DNA of 64,000 nucleotides from Streptomyces rubiginosohelvolus (GTDB lineage: Bacteria; Actinomycetota; Actinomycetes; Streptomycetales; Streptomycetaceae), in assembly GCF_014649875.1 (NCBI RefSeq), contig NZ_BMTW01000002.1, positions 434,001 through 498,000 on the forward strand. Direction: 5' to 3'. Both the position numbers and the translations under genes were made by a program. This document shows positions 8,483 through 17,382 of the stretch, in pieces. The notes beneath the pieces were generated by a model. That model worked only from the letters and a program-made list of their open reading frames with translations, made no database searches and had not been told where the DNA came from. Numbering within the stretch: the first letter of the stretch is position 1; each line of letters opens with the position of its first letter.

Positions 8483-9724
8483 TCAGACCGGCAGAGTGAC
8501 GCGCATCACGAGACCGCCGCCCTCGCGGGGCTCCGCGATGATACGGCCTCCGTGGGCCCGCGCGACGGACCGCGCGATCGACAGGCCGAGCCCGACCCCC
8601 TTGTCGCTGCCCGTGCGCTCCGTACGCAGCCTCCTGAAGGGCTCGAAGAGGTTGTCGATCTCGTACGCCGGGACCACCGGGCCGGTGTTGGAGACGACGA
8701 GCAGGGCCTGCCCGTCCGACATCTCGGTGGTGACCTCCACCCAGCCGTCCTCGGGCACGTTGTAGCGCACGGCGTTCTGCACGAGGTTCAGCGCGATCCG
8801 CTCCAGCAGGACGCCGTTGCCCTGCACCGTGGCCGAATCCCGCTCGCCGCGGATCTCGACCTTCCTGGCCAGCGCCTCCGCCCGGGTCTGGTCGATGGCG
8901 CGCTCGGCGACCTCCGCCAGGTCGACCGGTTTGCGCTCGACGATCTGGTTGTCGCTGCGGGCCAGCAGCAGCAGGCCCTCGACGAGCTGCTCGCTGCGCT
9001 CGTTGGTCGCCAGGAGGGTCTTGCCGAGCTGGTGGAGCTCCGGCGGGGCCCCGGGATCGGAGAGATGGACCTCCAGCAGGGTGCGGTTGATCGCCAGCGG
9101 GGTGCGCAGCTCGTGCGAGGCGTTGCCGACGAACCGCTGCTGTGCGGTGAAGGCCCGCTCCAGCCGGTCCAGCATGTCGTCGAAGGTGTCCGCCAGCTCC
9201 TTCAGCTCGTCGTCCGGGCCGTCCAGCTCGATCCGCCGGGTGAGGTCCGTGCCGGCCACCCGGCGCGCGGTCCGGGTGATCCGGCCGAGCGGGGACAGGA
9301 CGCGTCCGGCCATGGCGTATCCGAAGGCGAAGGCCATCACGCTGAGGCCGACCAGGGCGAGGAGGGCCCGGTTGAGCAGGCTGTCCAGCGCCTGCTGCCG
9401 CTGGGCCGACGTACAGGCCTTGATCGCGTCGTTCAGCTGGTCGTTGTTGAGGGCGGCGCCCAGCTGCGGGCAGGTGTCGCTGGTGATCTGGACATTGGTC
9501 CCGGCGACCCGGAAGGCCACGCTCCCCGCGTCGTGGAGCGCCTGCGCGGCCAGCATGTAGATGATCGACAGCAGCACGATGCCCGCGATCAGGAACATCC
9601 CGCCGTACAGCAGCGTGAGCCGTATCCGGATGGTCGGGCGCAGCCAGGGGTACGGGGGGTCCGGCTGCTTGGGCTCCCAGGTGGGCTTCGGTGGCGCCGC
9701 GGGCGGCTCCGGTGTGGTGGCCAT
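8483..9724 (-). CDS. cutS: CutS sensor histidine kinase
   Basis: The membrane sensor kinase of the CutRS system, long known in S. lividans and linked to antibiotic production and, later, to envelope or secretion stress. The 413 residues contain an N-terminal Pro-rich tail, TM1 (about 34-60), an extracytoplasmic sensor of only about 55 residues with exactly two cysteines (Cys85, Cys104), TM2 (about 119-139), HAMP, an H-box (NASHELRTPL, His204) and the ATPase (NLVQNAVRYN, VGLGLSIARSVARAHGG). The ATG at 9724 lies 5 bp after the cutR stop, so the two are co-transcribed. Naming rests on gene neighbourhood and the two-cysteine sensor. Confidence 0.85.
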   Translation of the reverse strand: MATTPEPPAAPPKPTWEPKQPDPPYPWLRPTIRIRLTLLYGGMFLIAGIVLLSIIYMLAAQALHDAGSVAFRVAGTNVQITSDTCPQLGAALNNDQLNDAIKACTSAQRQQALDSLLNRALLALVGLSVMAFAFGYAMAGRVLSPLGRITRTARRVAGTDLTRRIELDGPDDELKELADTFDDMLDRLERAFTAQQRFVGNASHELRTPLAINRTLLEVHLSDPGAPPELHQLGKTLLATNERSEQLVEGLLLLARSDNQIVERKPVDLAEVAERAIDQTRAEALARKVEIRGERDSATVQGNGVLLERIALNLVQNAVRYNVPEDGWVEVTTEMSDGQALLVVSNTGPVVPAYEIDNLFEPFRRLRTERTGSDKGVGLGLSIARSVARAHGGRIIAEPREGGGLVMRVTLPV

Positions 9725-9729
9725 GGTCC

Positions 9730-10383
9730 TCAGATCCGGTATCCGGAGCCCGGCACGGTGACGATGACGGGCGGTTCGCCGAGCTTGCGGCGGAGGGTCA
9801 TCACCGTGACCCGCACCACGTTGGTGAAGGGGTCGGTGTTCTCGTCCCAGGCCTTCTCCAGCAGCTGCTCGGCCGAGACGACCGCGCCCTCGCTGCGCAT
9901 GAGGACCTCCAGCACCGCGAACTCCTTCGGGGCGAGCTGGATCTCCACGTCGTCGCGGAAGACCTCGCGGCGGTTCGGGTCGAGCTTGATGCCGGCGCGC
10001 TCCAGGACGGGCGGCAGCGCCACCGTCGTACGGCGGCCCAGCGCACGCACCCGGGCGGTCAGCTCGCTGAAGGCGAAGGGCTTGGGCAGATAGTCGTCGG
10101 CGCCCAGCTCCAGGCCCTCGACCCGGTCGCTGACGTCGCCGGAGGCGGTGAGCATGAGCACCCGGGTGGGCATGCCGAGTTCGACGATCTTGCGGCAGAC
10201 GTCGTCCCCGTGCACCACCGGGAGGTCCCGGTCCAGCACGACGACGTCGTAGTCGTTGACCCCGATGCGCTCCAGGGCCGCGGCACCGTCGTAGACGACG
10301 TCGACGGCCATGGCCTCCCGGCGCAGTCCGGTGGCCACCGCATCGGCGAGCAGCTGCTCGTCCTCGACGACGAGTACGCGCAC
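9730..10383 (-). CDS. cutR: CutR OmpR-family response regulator
   Basis: The DNA-binding partner of CutS, 217 residues. The receiver contains the acidic pocket (VVEDE), phospho-acceptor Asp51 (VVVLDRDLPVVHG) and KPFAFSELTARVRA. The winged-helix domain shows LAPKEFAVLEVLMRS, TVMTLRRKLG and the terminal PGSGYRI. The GTG at 10383 follows a GAAGGAAGGA ribosome site; longer in-frame starts are not supported. The 380-bp upstream noncoding region probably carries the cutRS promoter. Confidence 0.88.
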   Translation of the reverse strand: MRVLVVEDEQLLADAVATGLRREAMAVDVVYDGAAALERIGVNDYDVVVLDRDLPVVHGDDVCRKIVELGMPTRVLMLTASGDVSDRVEGLELGADDYLPKPFAFSELTARVRALGRRTTVALPPVLERAGIKLDPNRREVFRDDVEIQLAPKEFAVLEVLMRSEGAVVSAEQLLEKAWDENTDPFTNVVRVTVMTLRRKLGEPPVIVTVPGSGYRI

Positions 10384-10765
10384 GGCGCAGTCCTTCCTTC
10401 GGTCCTTCGTCGGGTTCACAGAGCGAGCGGCCCACACGGGGCCGCTCGGACACGGGCAGCAGAGCCGACCGTGTACCTCCATCCTGCCCTCAACGCGCAT
10501 AAACCGGCGGTAAGACGGCGGCGGGCCGGGCCTTCCGGCGGCCTTCCGCGGGGAAACGGTCGGTTTCCCGGGCCAGTTGAGGTTTCTCTGAGCTGCGGCA
10601 TGGGGAAGAGGGCTTCACACCCGCGATCACGCCTGTCCCGTGGCCTGCCACGGTCCGCCTCTTTTTCCTCGGAGCGGCGGCGCGATCACCCGCTCCTCCG
10701 GCTCCCCGGCCGGGGGTATCCCGGGCACACCCCCGTGCCACCGACCCACGATGAGGGGGCGCATC
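10384..10765. other. Noncoding region upstream of cutR and of the small 57-aa gene
   Basis: A divergent intergenic region of 382 bp without a credible ORF. It should contain promoters for cutRS (leftward) and for the small gene at 10766 (rightward). A short hairpin (CCGTGG-CCTG-CCACGG, 10638-10653) followed by a CTTTTTCC tract is visible, but no rightward gene upstream needs terminating, so its role is unclear. Confidence 0.5.
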
Positions 10766-10939
10766 ATGGACGCTTTCACCGCAGGTCTGCTGCAACGCAT
10801 CAAGACGACCGAGTCCGACCTCACGCGGGCGCGCGAGGACGGCGACGACTTCCTCGCGGATGTCGAGCAGGGCGAGCTGGACGATCTGCACCGTCTCGCC
10901 GCCGAGCACGGCGTACAGGTCGGCGCCGCCGGCGTCTGA
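10766..10939 (+). CDS. Small 57-residue acidic protein
   Basis: A short ORF (MDAFTAGLLQRIKTTESDLT...) with a GAGGGGG ribosome site upstream, strong third-position GC bias and a terminator 9 bp downstream, all supporting a real gene. The sequence is predicted helical, amphipathic and rich in Glu/Asp/Leu, with no cysteine and no membrane segment. I do not recognise a family; similar small proteins sit here in other Streptomyces as I recall. A start at the upstream ATG at 10751 is possible but would place the ribosome site inside the gene. Confidence 0.7.
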   Translation: MDAFTAGLLQRIKTTESDLTRAREDGDDFLADVEQGELDDLHRLAAEHGVQVGAAGV

Positions 10940-10948
10940 GCCGTACGC

Positions 10949-10989
10949 CACAGGGCCCCGGATGCTGTCCAGGCATCCGGGGCCCTGTG
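10949..10989. terminator. Bidirectional hairpin terminator
   Basis: A perfect 17-bp stem (10949-10965 with 10973-10989) and 7-nt loop between two convergent genes, the small protein gene and the inositol monophosphatase-like gene. Confidence 0.85.
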
Positions 10990-11030
10990 CTGTGCCGTCG
11001 GGCTCCCAGGGCCCCACCAGGGGCTTCGGG

Positions 11031-11831
11031 TCAGTCGTGCCAGGCGCCCAGCTCGTCGAGTGCGGCCTGCAGCGGCTCGAAGACGCCGGGGGTGGCGGCC
11101 ACCGTCAGGTCGCCGTCGGCGGGCAGCCCCGGGCGGCCGCCGGTCAGCGCGCCCGCCTCCCGGGCGATGAGGTCACCCGCGGCCAGGTCCCAGGGGTGCA
11201 GCCCGCGCTCGTAGTAGCCGTCGAGACGGCCCGCCGCCACATCGCAGAGGTCGACTGCGGCCGAACCGCTGCGCCGGATGTCGCGGAGCCTGGGGATCAG
11301 CCGCTGGGCGACGTCCGCCTGGTGGGCGCGGACGTGGGCGACGTAGTTGAAGCCGGTCGAGACGAGGGCCTGGTCCAGCGGCGCGGTGGGCCGGCAGCGC
11401 AGCGCTTCGCCGTTCGCGAACGCACCGCCGCCGAGGACCGCCTGGTACGTCTCCCGGCGCATCGGGGCCTCGACGACCCCCACGACCCGCTCCCCGTCGC
11501 GCTCGGCGGCGATGGAGACGGCCCAGGTCGGCAGGCCGTAGAGGTAGTTCACCGTGCCGTCGAGCGGGTCGATCACCCAGCGGATACCGGTGGAGCCCGG
11601 GGAGCTGGCGCCCTCCTCGCCGAGGAAGCCGTCGTCGGGGCGGAAGTCGGTGAGGTAGCCGGTGATCAGCTTCTCGGCGGCGATGTCCATCTCGGTGACC
11701 ACGTCGATGGGGCTGGACTTGGTCGCGGCCACCCCCAGGTCGGCGGGGCGGCCGTCGCGCAGCAGGGCTCCGGCGCGGCGGGCGGCTTCGAGAGCGAGGC
11801 CGAGCAGTTCGGACAGGGCGGGGTCGGTCAC
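11031..11831 (-). CDS. Inositol monophosphatase-family phosphatase
   Basis: A Mg-dependent, lithium-sensitive-type sugar phosphatase of 266 residues. Metal-binding motifs are intact: the GEEG loop, WVIDPLDGTVNYLYGLP and the C-terminal HPWDLAAGDLIAREAGA. Members hydrolyse inositol-1-phosphate, histidinol phosphate, fructose-1,6-bisphosphate or 3'-phosphoadenosine phosphate; I cannot tell which from sequence. The GTG at 11831 has GGGAGC upstream. It lies 45 bp downstream of the ferrochelatase gene on the same strand, so co-transcription is likely. Confidence 0.9.
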   Translation of the reverse strand: MTDPALSELLGLALEAARRAGALLRDGRPADLGVAATKSSPIDVVTEMDIAAEKLITGYLTDFRPDDGFLGEEGASSPGSTGIRWVIDPLDGTVNYLYGLPTWAVSIAAERDGERVVGVVEAPMRRETYQAVLGGGAFANGEALRCRPTAPLDQALVSTGFNYVAHVRAHQADVAQRLIPRLRDIRRSGSAAVDLCDVAAGRLDGYYERGLHPWDLAAGDLIAREAGALTGGRPGLPADGDLTVAATPGVFEPLQAALDELGAWHD

Positions 11832-11876
11832 GGTGCTCCCAGGTGATCGGTGCGCGCGGTCGGGTGGTCGTACGGG

Positions 11877-13004
11877 CTACACGTACGGGCTGTCGGCGCC
11901 CGCGGCGGCGGGCTTCGGGGCCCTGGCGGGGCAGCAGCCGACGGGGCAGAGGTCGTGGGAAGGCCCCAGCGACCCCAGCGCGCAGCGCTCGACCGCCCGG
12001 CCGCGCTCGCTCGCGGCACGCTCCAGGACCAGGTCCCGTACGGCGGCGGCGAAGCGCGGGTCGTCGCCCACCGTGGCGGAGCGGCGGACCGGCAGACCGA
12101 GCTCGGCGGCCTTGGCGGTGGCCTCGGTGTCGAGGTCGTACAGCACCTCCATGTGGTCCGAGACGAAGCCGATGGGCGCCATCACGACCGCGGGGACGCC
12201 CTCGCCGTGCAGGGTCTCCAGGTGGTCGCAGATGTCGGGCTCCAGCCACGGGATGTGCGGGGCGCCGCTGCGGGACTGGTAGACGAGCTGCCAGGGGTGC
12301 TCGACACCGGTCTCGGCGCGCACCGCGTCGATGATCAGCCGCGCCACGTCGAGGTGCTCGGCCACGTACGCGCCGCCCTCGCCGTGGGCCTCCACCGGGC
12401 CGGAGGCGTCGGCGGCCGAGGTCGGGATGGAGTGGGTGGTGAACGCGATGTGCGCGCCCGCCCGGACGCCCTCGGGGAGGTCGGCGAGCGAGGCGAGGAC
12501 GCCGTCGGCCATCGGGCCGACGAAGCCGGGGTGGTTGAAGTAGTGGCGGAGCTTGTCGACCCGGGGCACATCGAGGCCCTCGGCCTCCAGGGCGGCCAGC
12601 GACTCGGCGAGGTTCTCACGGTACTGGCGGCAGCCCGAGTAGGAGGCGTAGGCGCTGGTGGCGAGGACGGCGATCCGGCGGTGTCCGTCGGCGGTCATCT
12701 CGCGCAAGGCGTCGGTCAGGTACGGGGCCCAGTTGCGGTTGCCCCAGTAGATCGGCAGGTCGACGCCGTGGTCGGCGAAGTCCTTGCGCAGCGCGTCGAG
12801 CAGGGCGCGGTTCTGCGCGTTGATCGGGCTGACCCCGCCGAACAGGAAGTAGTGCTGACCGACCTCCTTCAGGCGTTCGTCGGGGATGCCGCGGCCGCGG
12901 GTCACGTTCGCCAGGAACGGGACCACGTCGTCCGGGCCCTCGGGGCCGCCGAAGGAGAGCAGCAGCAGGGCGTCGTAGGGAGCGGGATCGCGCAGATCGG
13001 ACAT
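11877..13004 (-). CDS. hemH: Ferrochelatase, probably coproporphyrin ferrochelatase
   Basis: Inserts ferrous iron into a porphyrin in haem synthesis. Actinobacteria use the coproporphyrin-dependent route, so the substrate is probably coproporphyrin III (CpfC-type). Of 375 residues, the catalytic His lies in [10 protein letters not shown] and the conserved Glu in [18 protein letters not shown]. An internal cysteine ([11 protein letters not shown]) and a C-terminal CPVGCCPA cluster match the four-cysteine arrangement that binds a [2Fe-2S] cluster in mycobacterial and propionibacterial enzymes. The ATG at 13004 follows AGGA; the longer upstream reading is Arg/Pro-rich and rejected. Confidence 0.93.
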   Translation of the reverse strand: MSDLRDPAPYDALLLLSFGGPEGPDDVVPFLANVTRGRGIPDERLKEVGQHYFLFGGVSPINAQNRALLDALRKDFADHGVDLPIYWGNRNWAPYLTDALREMTADGHRRIAVLATSAYASYSGCRQYRENLAESLAALEAEGLDVPRVDKLRHYFNHPGFVGPMADGVLASLADLPEGVRAGAHIAFTTHSIPTSAADASGPVEAHGEGGAYVAEHLDVARLIIDAVRAETGVEHPWQLVYQSRSGAPHIPWLEPDICDHLETLHGEGVPAVVMAPIGFVSDHMEVLYDLDTEATAKAAELGLPVRRSATVGDDPRFAAAVRDLVLERAASERGRAVERCALGSLGPSHDLCPVGCCPARAPKPAAAGADSPYV

Positions 13005-13201
13005 GCCGTCGATCCTGCCACCCGTCTCCGGCGGGGCGGCAACCGACATCCGACGGTCCGTCGGGAAAGCGTGGAACCGCTGGTGGGGAACCCGCCGGAA
13101 CCGCTCCCCCGGTCCGTCCGGAATCCGGTGTCCCGGGCCTCCGCACGCCCGTAAGCTGTATGGGCCAGCTATACGCCTGACAGGCACGACCGGAGTACCC
13201 C

Positions 13202-14446
13202 TTGCCCAGCCCCTACCGCGCCATCTTCTCCGCCCCCGGTACCAAGGGGTTCTCCGCCGCAGGCTTCCTCGGCCGGATGCCGCTGTCCATGATGGGCATC
13301 GGCGTCGTCACGATGGTCTCCCAGCTCACCGGCCGCTACGGACTGGCCGGGGCGCTGTCGGCGACCCTGGCGATGTCGGCCGCGGTCTGCGGCCCCCAGG
13401 TCTCCCGGCTCGTCGACCGTTACGGGCAGCGCCGGGTGCTGCGCCCGGTCACGCTGGTCGCGGTGGCGGCGGTGGCGGGTCTGCTGGTCTGCGCCCAGCA
13501 GGGGGCGCCGGAGTGGACGCTGTTCGTCTTCTCGGTGGGCGCGGGCTGTGTGCCGAGCGTGGGTTCGATGGTCCGGTCCCGCTGGGCGGAGATCTACCGG
13601 GGCTCCGGCCGGGATCTGCACACCGCGTACTCGTGGGAGTCGATCGTCGACGAGGTGTGCTTCATCTTCGGCCCGATCATCTCCATCGGCCTCTCCACCG
13701 CGTGGTTCCCGGAGGCCGGGCCGCTGATCGCCGCCGCGTTCCTGCTGGTCGGCGTCTTCTGGCTGACCGCGCAGCGCGCGACCGAGCCGATGCCGCACCC
13801 GAAGTCGCAGCACACCGGGGGCTCGGCGCTGCGCTCGCGGGGGCTCCAGGTCCTGGTGGCCACCTTCGTGGCGACCGGCGCGATCTTCGGGGGTGTGGAC
13901 GTGGTGACCGTGGCCTTCGCCGAGGAGCGCGGCCACAAGGCCGCGGCCTCCCTGGTGCTGGCCGTCTATGCCCTCGGCTCGTGTCTCGCGGGGGCCGTGT
14001 TCGGGCTGCTGCACCTGAAGGGGAACCCCGCGACCAGGTGGCTGGTGGGTGTCGGCGCGATGGCCGTGAGTATGATCCCCCTCCTACTGGCCGGGAACCT
14101 TCCGTTGCTGGCCGTGGCGCTCTTTGTCGCGGGCCTCGCCATCGCACCGACGATGGTCACCACCATGGCCCTCGTCGAAGCGCACGTACCGCGCACCAAG
14201 CTGACCGAGGGCATGACCTGGACCAGTACCGGGCTCGCGGTCGGAGTGGCGCTCGGCTCCTCGGCCGCCGGCTGGGTGGTCGACGCCGCCGGGGCGAAGG
14301 CGGGGTACGCGGTGCCCGTCGTGGCGGGAGCGCTCGCGGCGGCGGTGGCGTTCCTGGGATATCGCCGGCTGGCCGGGCCGGCTGCGACGGGAGGGCGCGG
14401 GGAAGATGACCGACACCTACGCACGGACGACGAGCGCGTGGCGTAA
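13202..14446 (+). CDS. MFS transporter
   Basis: A 414-residue major facilitator family membrane protein, probably an exporter, with about 12 hydrophobic helices and an MFS-like loop between helices 2 and 3 ([16 protein letters not shown]). The start is TTG at 13202 with GGAG at about 8 nt spacing. The hydrophilic C-terminal tail overlaps the first 41 bp of the next gene. The substrate cannot be inferred. The gene is divergent from hemH, with a 197-bp gap. Confidence 0.87.
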   Translation: MPSPYRAIFSAPGTKGFSAAGFLGRMPLSMMGIGVVTMVSQLTGRYGLAGALSATLAMSAAVCGPQVSRLVDRYGQRRVLRPVTLVAVAAVAGLLVCAQQGAPEWTLFVFSVGAGCVPSVGSMVRSRWAEIYRGSGRDLHTAYSWESIVDEVCFIFGPIISIGLSTAWFPEAGPLIAAAFLLVGVFWLTAQRATEPMPHPKSQHTGGSALRSRGLQVLVATFVATGAIFGGVDVVTVAFAEERGHKAAASLVLAVYALGSCLAGAVFGLLHLKGNPATRWLVGVGAMAVSMIPLLLAGNLPLLAVALFVAGLAIAPTMVTTMALVEAHVPRTKLTEGMTWTSTGLAVGVALGSSAAGWVVDAAGAKAGYAVPVVAGALAAAVAFLGYRRLAGPAATGGRGEDDRHLRTDDERVA

Positions 14447-15725
14447 CTGGGCGGGCACCGTCACCGCCCGGCCTGCCCGCACCGAGTCACCCGCGTCCGT
14501 GGACGAGCTCGCGGACGTGCTGCGCCGGGCGCACGCGGACGGCCTGAGGGTGAAGCCGGTCGGCGCGGGCCACTCCTTCACGGCGGCGGCCGCCACCGAC
14601 GGGGTCCTGATACGCCCCGATCTGCTCACCGGGATCCGGGGCATCGACCGTGAGGCGATGACCGTGACGGTGGAGGCGGGCACTCCGCTCAAGCGGCTGA
14701 ACACCGCTCTCGCCCGCGAGGGCCTGTCGCTCACGAACATGGGCGACATCATGGAGCAGACGATCGCCGGGGCGACCTCCACCGGCACGCACGGCACGGG
14801 CCGCGAATCGGCCTCCATATCCGCGCAGATCCGGGCGCTGGAGCTGGTCACCGCCGACGGCACGGTCCTGGTCTGCTCGGCCGAGGAGAACCCGGATATC
14901 TTCGCCGCGGCCCGGGTCGGGATCGGCGCCCTCGGGGTGATCACCGCCGTCACCCTCGCCGTGGAGCCGATCTTCCTGCTGACGGCCCGCGAGGAGCCGA
15001 TGGGCTTCGACCGGGTCACCGAGGACTTCGACCAGCTCGTGGCCGAGAACGAGCACTTCGAGTTCTACTGGTTCCCGCACACCGGGAACTGCAACACCAA
15101 GCGCAACAACCGCAGCGCCGGACCGGCCGCCCCGCCCGGCCGGGTGAGCAGCTGGATCGACGACGAGCTGCTGTCCAACGGGGTCTTCCAGGTGGCCTGT
15201 TCGCTCGGCCGCGCGGTCCCGGCGACGATCCCCTCGATCGCCAGGCTCTCCAGCCGGGCGCTGTCGGCGCGTACGTACACCGACATCCCGTACAAGGTGT
15301 TCACGAGCCCGCGCCGGGTGCGGTTCGTGGAGATGGAGTACGCCGTTCCGCGAGAACAGGCGGTGACGGTGCTGCGGGAGCTGAAGGCCATGGTCGAGCG
15401 GTCGCCGCTGAAGATCAGCTTCCCGGTCGAGGTGCGCACCGCTCCGGCCGACGACATGGCCCTGTCGACCGCGTCCGGCCGCGACAGCGCGTACATCGCC
15501 GTGCACCTCTACAAGGGCACGCCCCATCGCTCGTACTTCACGGCGGTCGAGCGGATCATGACGGCGCACGCCGGCCGGCCGCACTGGGGCAAGATCCACA
15601 CCCGGGACGCGGCCTACCTGGCGGAGGTCTACCCGCGCTTCGGTGAGTTCACCGCGCTGCGCGACCGGCTGGACCCGGACCGCCTGTTCGGCAACGACTA
15701 TCTGCGGCGCGTGCTCGGCGACTGA
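14406..15725 (+). CDS. FAD-linked D-arabinono-1,4-lactone oxidase-type oxidoreductase
   Basis: A 439-residue vanillyl-alcohol-oxidase-fold flavoprotein. The N-terminal FAD domain shows GAGHSFTAAAATDG and GATSTGTHGTGRES, where the family often links FAD covalently through His. The C-terminal ALO domain ends HWGKIHTRDAAYL...YPRFGEFTALRDRLDPDRLF. Relatives oxidise sugar lactones or alditols; the physiological substrate is uncertain. The 41-bp overlap with the upstream MFS gene suggests translational coupling. Confidence 0.9.
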   Translation: MTDTYARTTSAWRNWAGTVTARPARTESPASVDELADVLRRAHADGLRVKPVGAGHSFTAAAATDGVLIRPDLLTGIRGIDREAMTVTVEAGTPLKRLNTALAREGLSLTNMGDIMEQTIAGATSTGTHGTGRESASISAQIRALELVTADGTVLVCSAEENPDIFAAARVGIGALGVITAVTLAVEPIFLLTAREEPMGFDRVTEDFDQLVAENEHFEFYWFPHTGNCNTKRNNRSAGPAAPPGRVSSWIDDELLSNGVFQVACSLGRAVPATIPSIARLSSRALSARTYTDIPYKVFTSPRRVRFVEMEYAVPREQAVTVLRELKAMVERSPLKISFPVEVRTAPADDMALSTASGRDSAYIAVHLYKGTPHRSYFTAVERIMTAHAGRPHWGKIHTRDAAYLAEVYPRFGEFTALRDRLDPDRLFGNDYLRRVLGD

Positions 15726-15749
15726 GTCCGGCCCGCCTCCGGTACGACG

Positions 15750-15790
15750 TCGGCCCCGGTCCTCTCCGTGGCGGAGCGGGCCGGGGCCGA
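15750..15790. terminator. Terminator hairpin after the lactone oxidase gene
   Basis: A 13-bp stem with one G-T pair (15750-15762 with 15778-15790) and a 15-nt loop, placed between two convergent genes. Confidence 0.7.
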
Positions 15791-15816
15791 TGTGCTGTGC
15801 GCGGTACGCCGGTGGG

Positions 15817-16974
15817 TCACTCGGCGTCGGCGCCCGCGCCGGGCGGGGCCTGCTCGCCCTGCCCGGGGGCGACGCCCGTGCCGGTCGAGGGTTCGCCGGT
15901 GCCGGGGTCCGACGGAGTCGGCTGCGTCGGCTCGGGCGTGGGCTCACCGGCGGATCCGGAGGGCGTCGGGGTGGGGGTGGGCCCGGTGGTCGGGTTCTCA
16001 CCGCCGGTGCTCCTGCCCGGGTCCGGGCTCGTGCCACTGCCGTCGCCGCCATCCGTGGCGGGGGAGGATCCGGTGCCGTCGCCCGGGGTCGGGGACTGCT
16101 CGTCCGCTCCCCCGTCCTGGCCGGTGTCCCCGGAGGGGGCGGGGTCCGCGGGCCCGGGGTCCCGGTCGCCGCCGCGCACGACGGAGCTGAGGGTGGTGCC
16201 CTGGCCGCCGCTGAGGTCGTTGCCCGAGATCAGCTCGAACGCGGTGATCCCGGCCATCGAGACCGCGAAGACCGCGGCGGCCGCCAGCGCGGGCCGCTTC
16301 CAGCCGCGCAGCCGCGTGCCGTGCGTGACACCCTCGCCGAACGCCTCGTCGGGACCGGCGGCCCGGTCCGCTCCGGCCTGCGGGAGCATCTGCGTACGGT
16401 CGTCGGCGCGCGGGATCATCTGCGTACGGTCCGCGTCGGCTCCGGCTCCGGGGCCTCCGGCCGGTGGGACGCGGAGCATCCGGGTCCGCTCGTCGCCGAG
16501 GTTCAGCAACTGCGTCCGGTCCGTGTCGAGCGGCCTCAGCACCTGTGTGCTCTCCGCGTCCGGGATCACCTCCGGGACCGTGCCCGGGCCGACCGTGGGC
16601 AGCACCGTGGTGGCGTCGTCCGCCGGCTGCGGCCCCGTCGGCTCCGGCTCCGTCCGCTGCGCGGCGGCTCTGCGCCCGGCGGGCGTCGTCTCCTTGGTGT
16701 GCACGGTCACCTGGCGGCCCTCCGGGTGGGTCACCTGGACCGTCACCTCACGGATCTGCTCGCCGGTGCGGCGGAAGAAGTGCTGGAAGACCGAGCCGCC
16801 GCACGTGGCGACGACACTCATCACGCCCGCGCCGGCGATCGTCCCGTACACGCCCAACTGCGAGGCCAGCACCGCTGCCGCGACGGCCGCCACGGCGCTC
16901 CCGGCGACCTGCGGGAGACTCAGATCTATGCGCCTTTCCTTGGGTTCTGCGTCACTTTCCGGCTTCTGAACCAT
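15817..16974 (-). CDS. Membrane protein with repeated D/E-R-T-Q motifs and Pro/Thr-rich tail
   Basis: A 385-residue protein of unknown function. A hydrophobic hairpin lies at about residues 22-60. Between 141 and 196 a short motif recurs five times (ESTQVL, DRTQLL, ERTRML, DRTQMI, DRTQML). A single strong membrane helix follows at 229-249, and residues 255-385 are Pro/Thr/Ser/Gly-rich and probably extracytoplasmic. Short TQ motifs of this kind resemble threonine phosphorylation sites read by FHA domains in actinobacteria, so a kinase substrate is a reasonable but unproven idea. The ATG at 16974 follows AGGGG; an alternative start further upstream is less likely. Confidence 0.75.
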   Translation of the reverse strand: MVQKPESDAEPKERRIDLSLPQVAGSAVAAVAAAVLASQLGVYGTIAGAGVMSVVATCGGSVFQHFFRRTGEQIREVTVQVTHPEGRQVTVHTKETTPAGRRAAAQRTEPEPTGPQPADDATTVLPTVGPGTVPEVIPDAESTQVLRPLDTDRTQLLNLGDERTRMLRVPPAGGPGAGADADRTQMIPRADDRTQMLPQAGADRAAGPDEAFGEGVTHGTRLRGWKRPALAAAAVFAVSMAGITAFELISGNDLSGGQGTTLSSVVRGGDRDPGPADPAPSGDTGQDGGADEQSPTPGDGTGSSPATDGGDGSGTSPDPGRSTGGENPTTGPTPTPTPSGSAGEPTPEPTQPTPSDPGTGEPSTGTGVAPGQGEQAPPGAGADAE

Positions 16975-17382
16975 TACCAGCCCCTGCTTGACATCTCTCC
17001 CACCATGCAACAGGAAGGGACAAATGAGCGAAGTGGATAGTTCCGATTCTGGTGATTGTGTGAAGCACAACACGCATCAGGGGCATTTCGCGGAGAACTG
17101 GGTACCTCAACTCCCGCAGCCCGCGAGAACTTCGGCGGCGCGCCGGTCCACCCCGGTGGCCCGAATGGAGTACTGTGACGAGCCCTGGGGCGGACTCCGA
17201 CGTGGGAATCCGCAGCTACCGGAGGGGGCCACGGCGGCACCCTAGGTGGGCGAACCGGGGCGAGCGCCCGCCACGCCGGGCAATTTGGCAAGGTTGTGGC
17301 AGGCTGCACCCGGGCAGGTCACACTCGACTAGCGGAAGCAGCGACGCACGTGACGTCGGCAGGCACCACCCGGGAGGTCCCC
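16975..17382. other. Noncoding divergent region upstream of sepH
   Basis: 408 bp between the TQ-repeat membrane protein gene and sepH, with base composition closer to 60% GC than its neighbours. A possible 73-codon frame opens at ATG 17024 behind GGAAGGGA, but its codon use is poor and I do not call it. Promoters for both flanking genes should lie here; none stands out by consensus. Confidence 0.5.

Noticed and set aside
8483-10453. A 656-codon minus-strand frame spanning cutR and cutS
   Set aside because: The part over cutR is an out-of-frame Arg/Gly-rich shadow. The real CutS starts at ATG 9724 with a normal N-terminus.
10638-10653. Hairpin CCGTGG-CCTG-CCACGG followed by a T-rich tract as a terminator
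   Set aside because: There is no rightward gene upstream to terminate and the stem is only 6 bp.
16988-17245. An 85-codon + strand frame with a possible ATG at 17024 behind GGAAGGGA
   Set aside because: Third-position GC is low for this genome, rare codons occur, and the sequence has no domain-like pattern. It overlaps the likely promoter region of both flanking genes.
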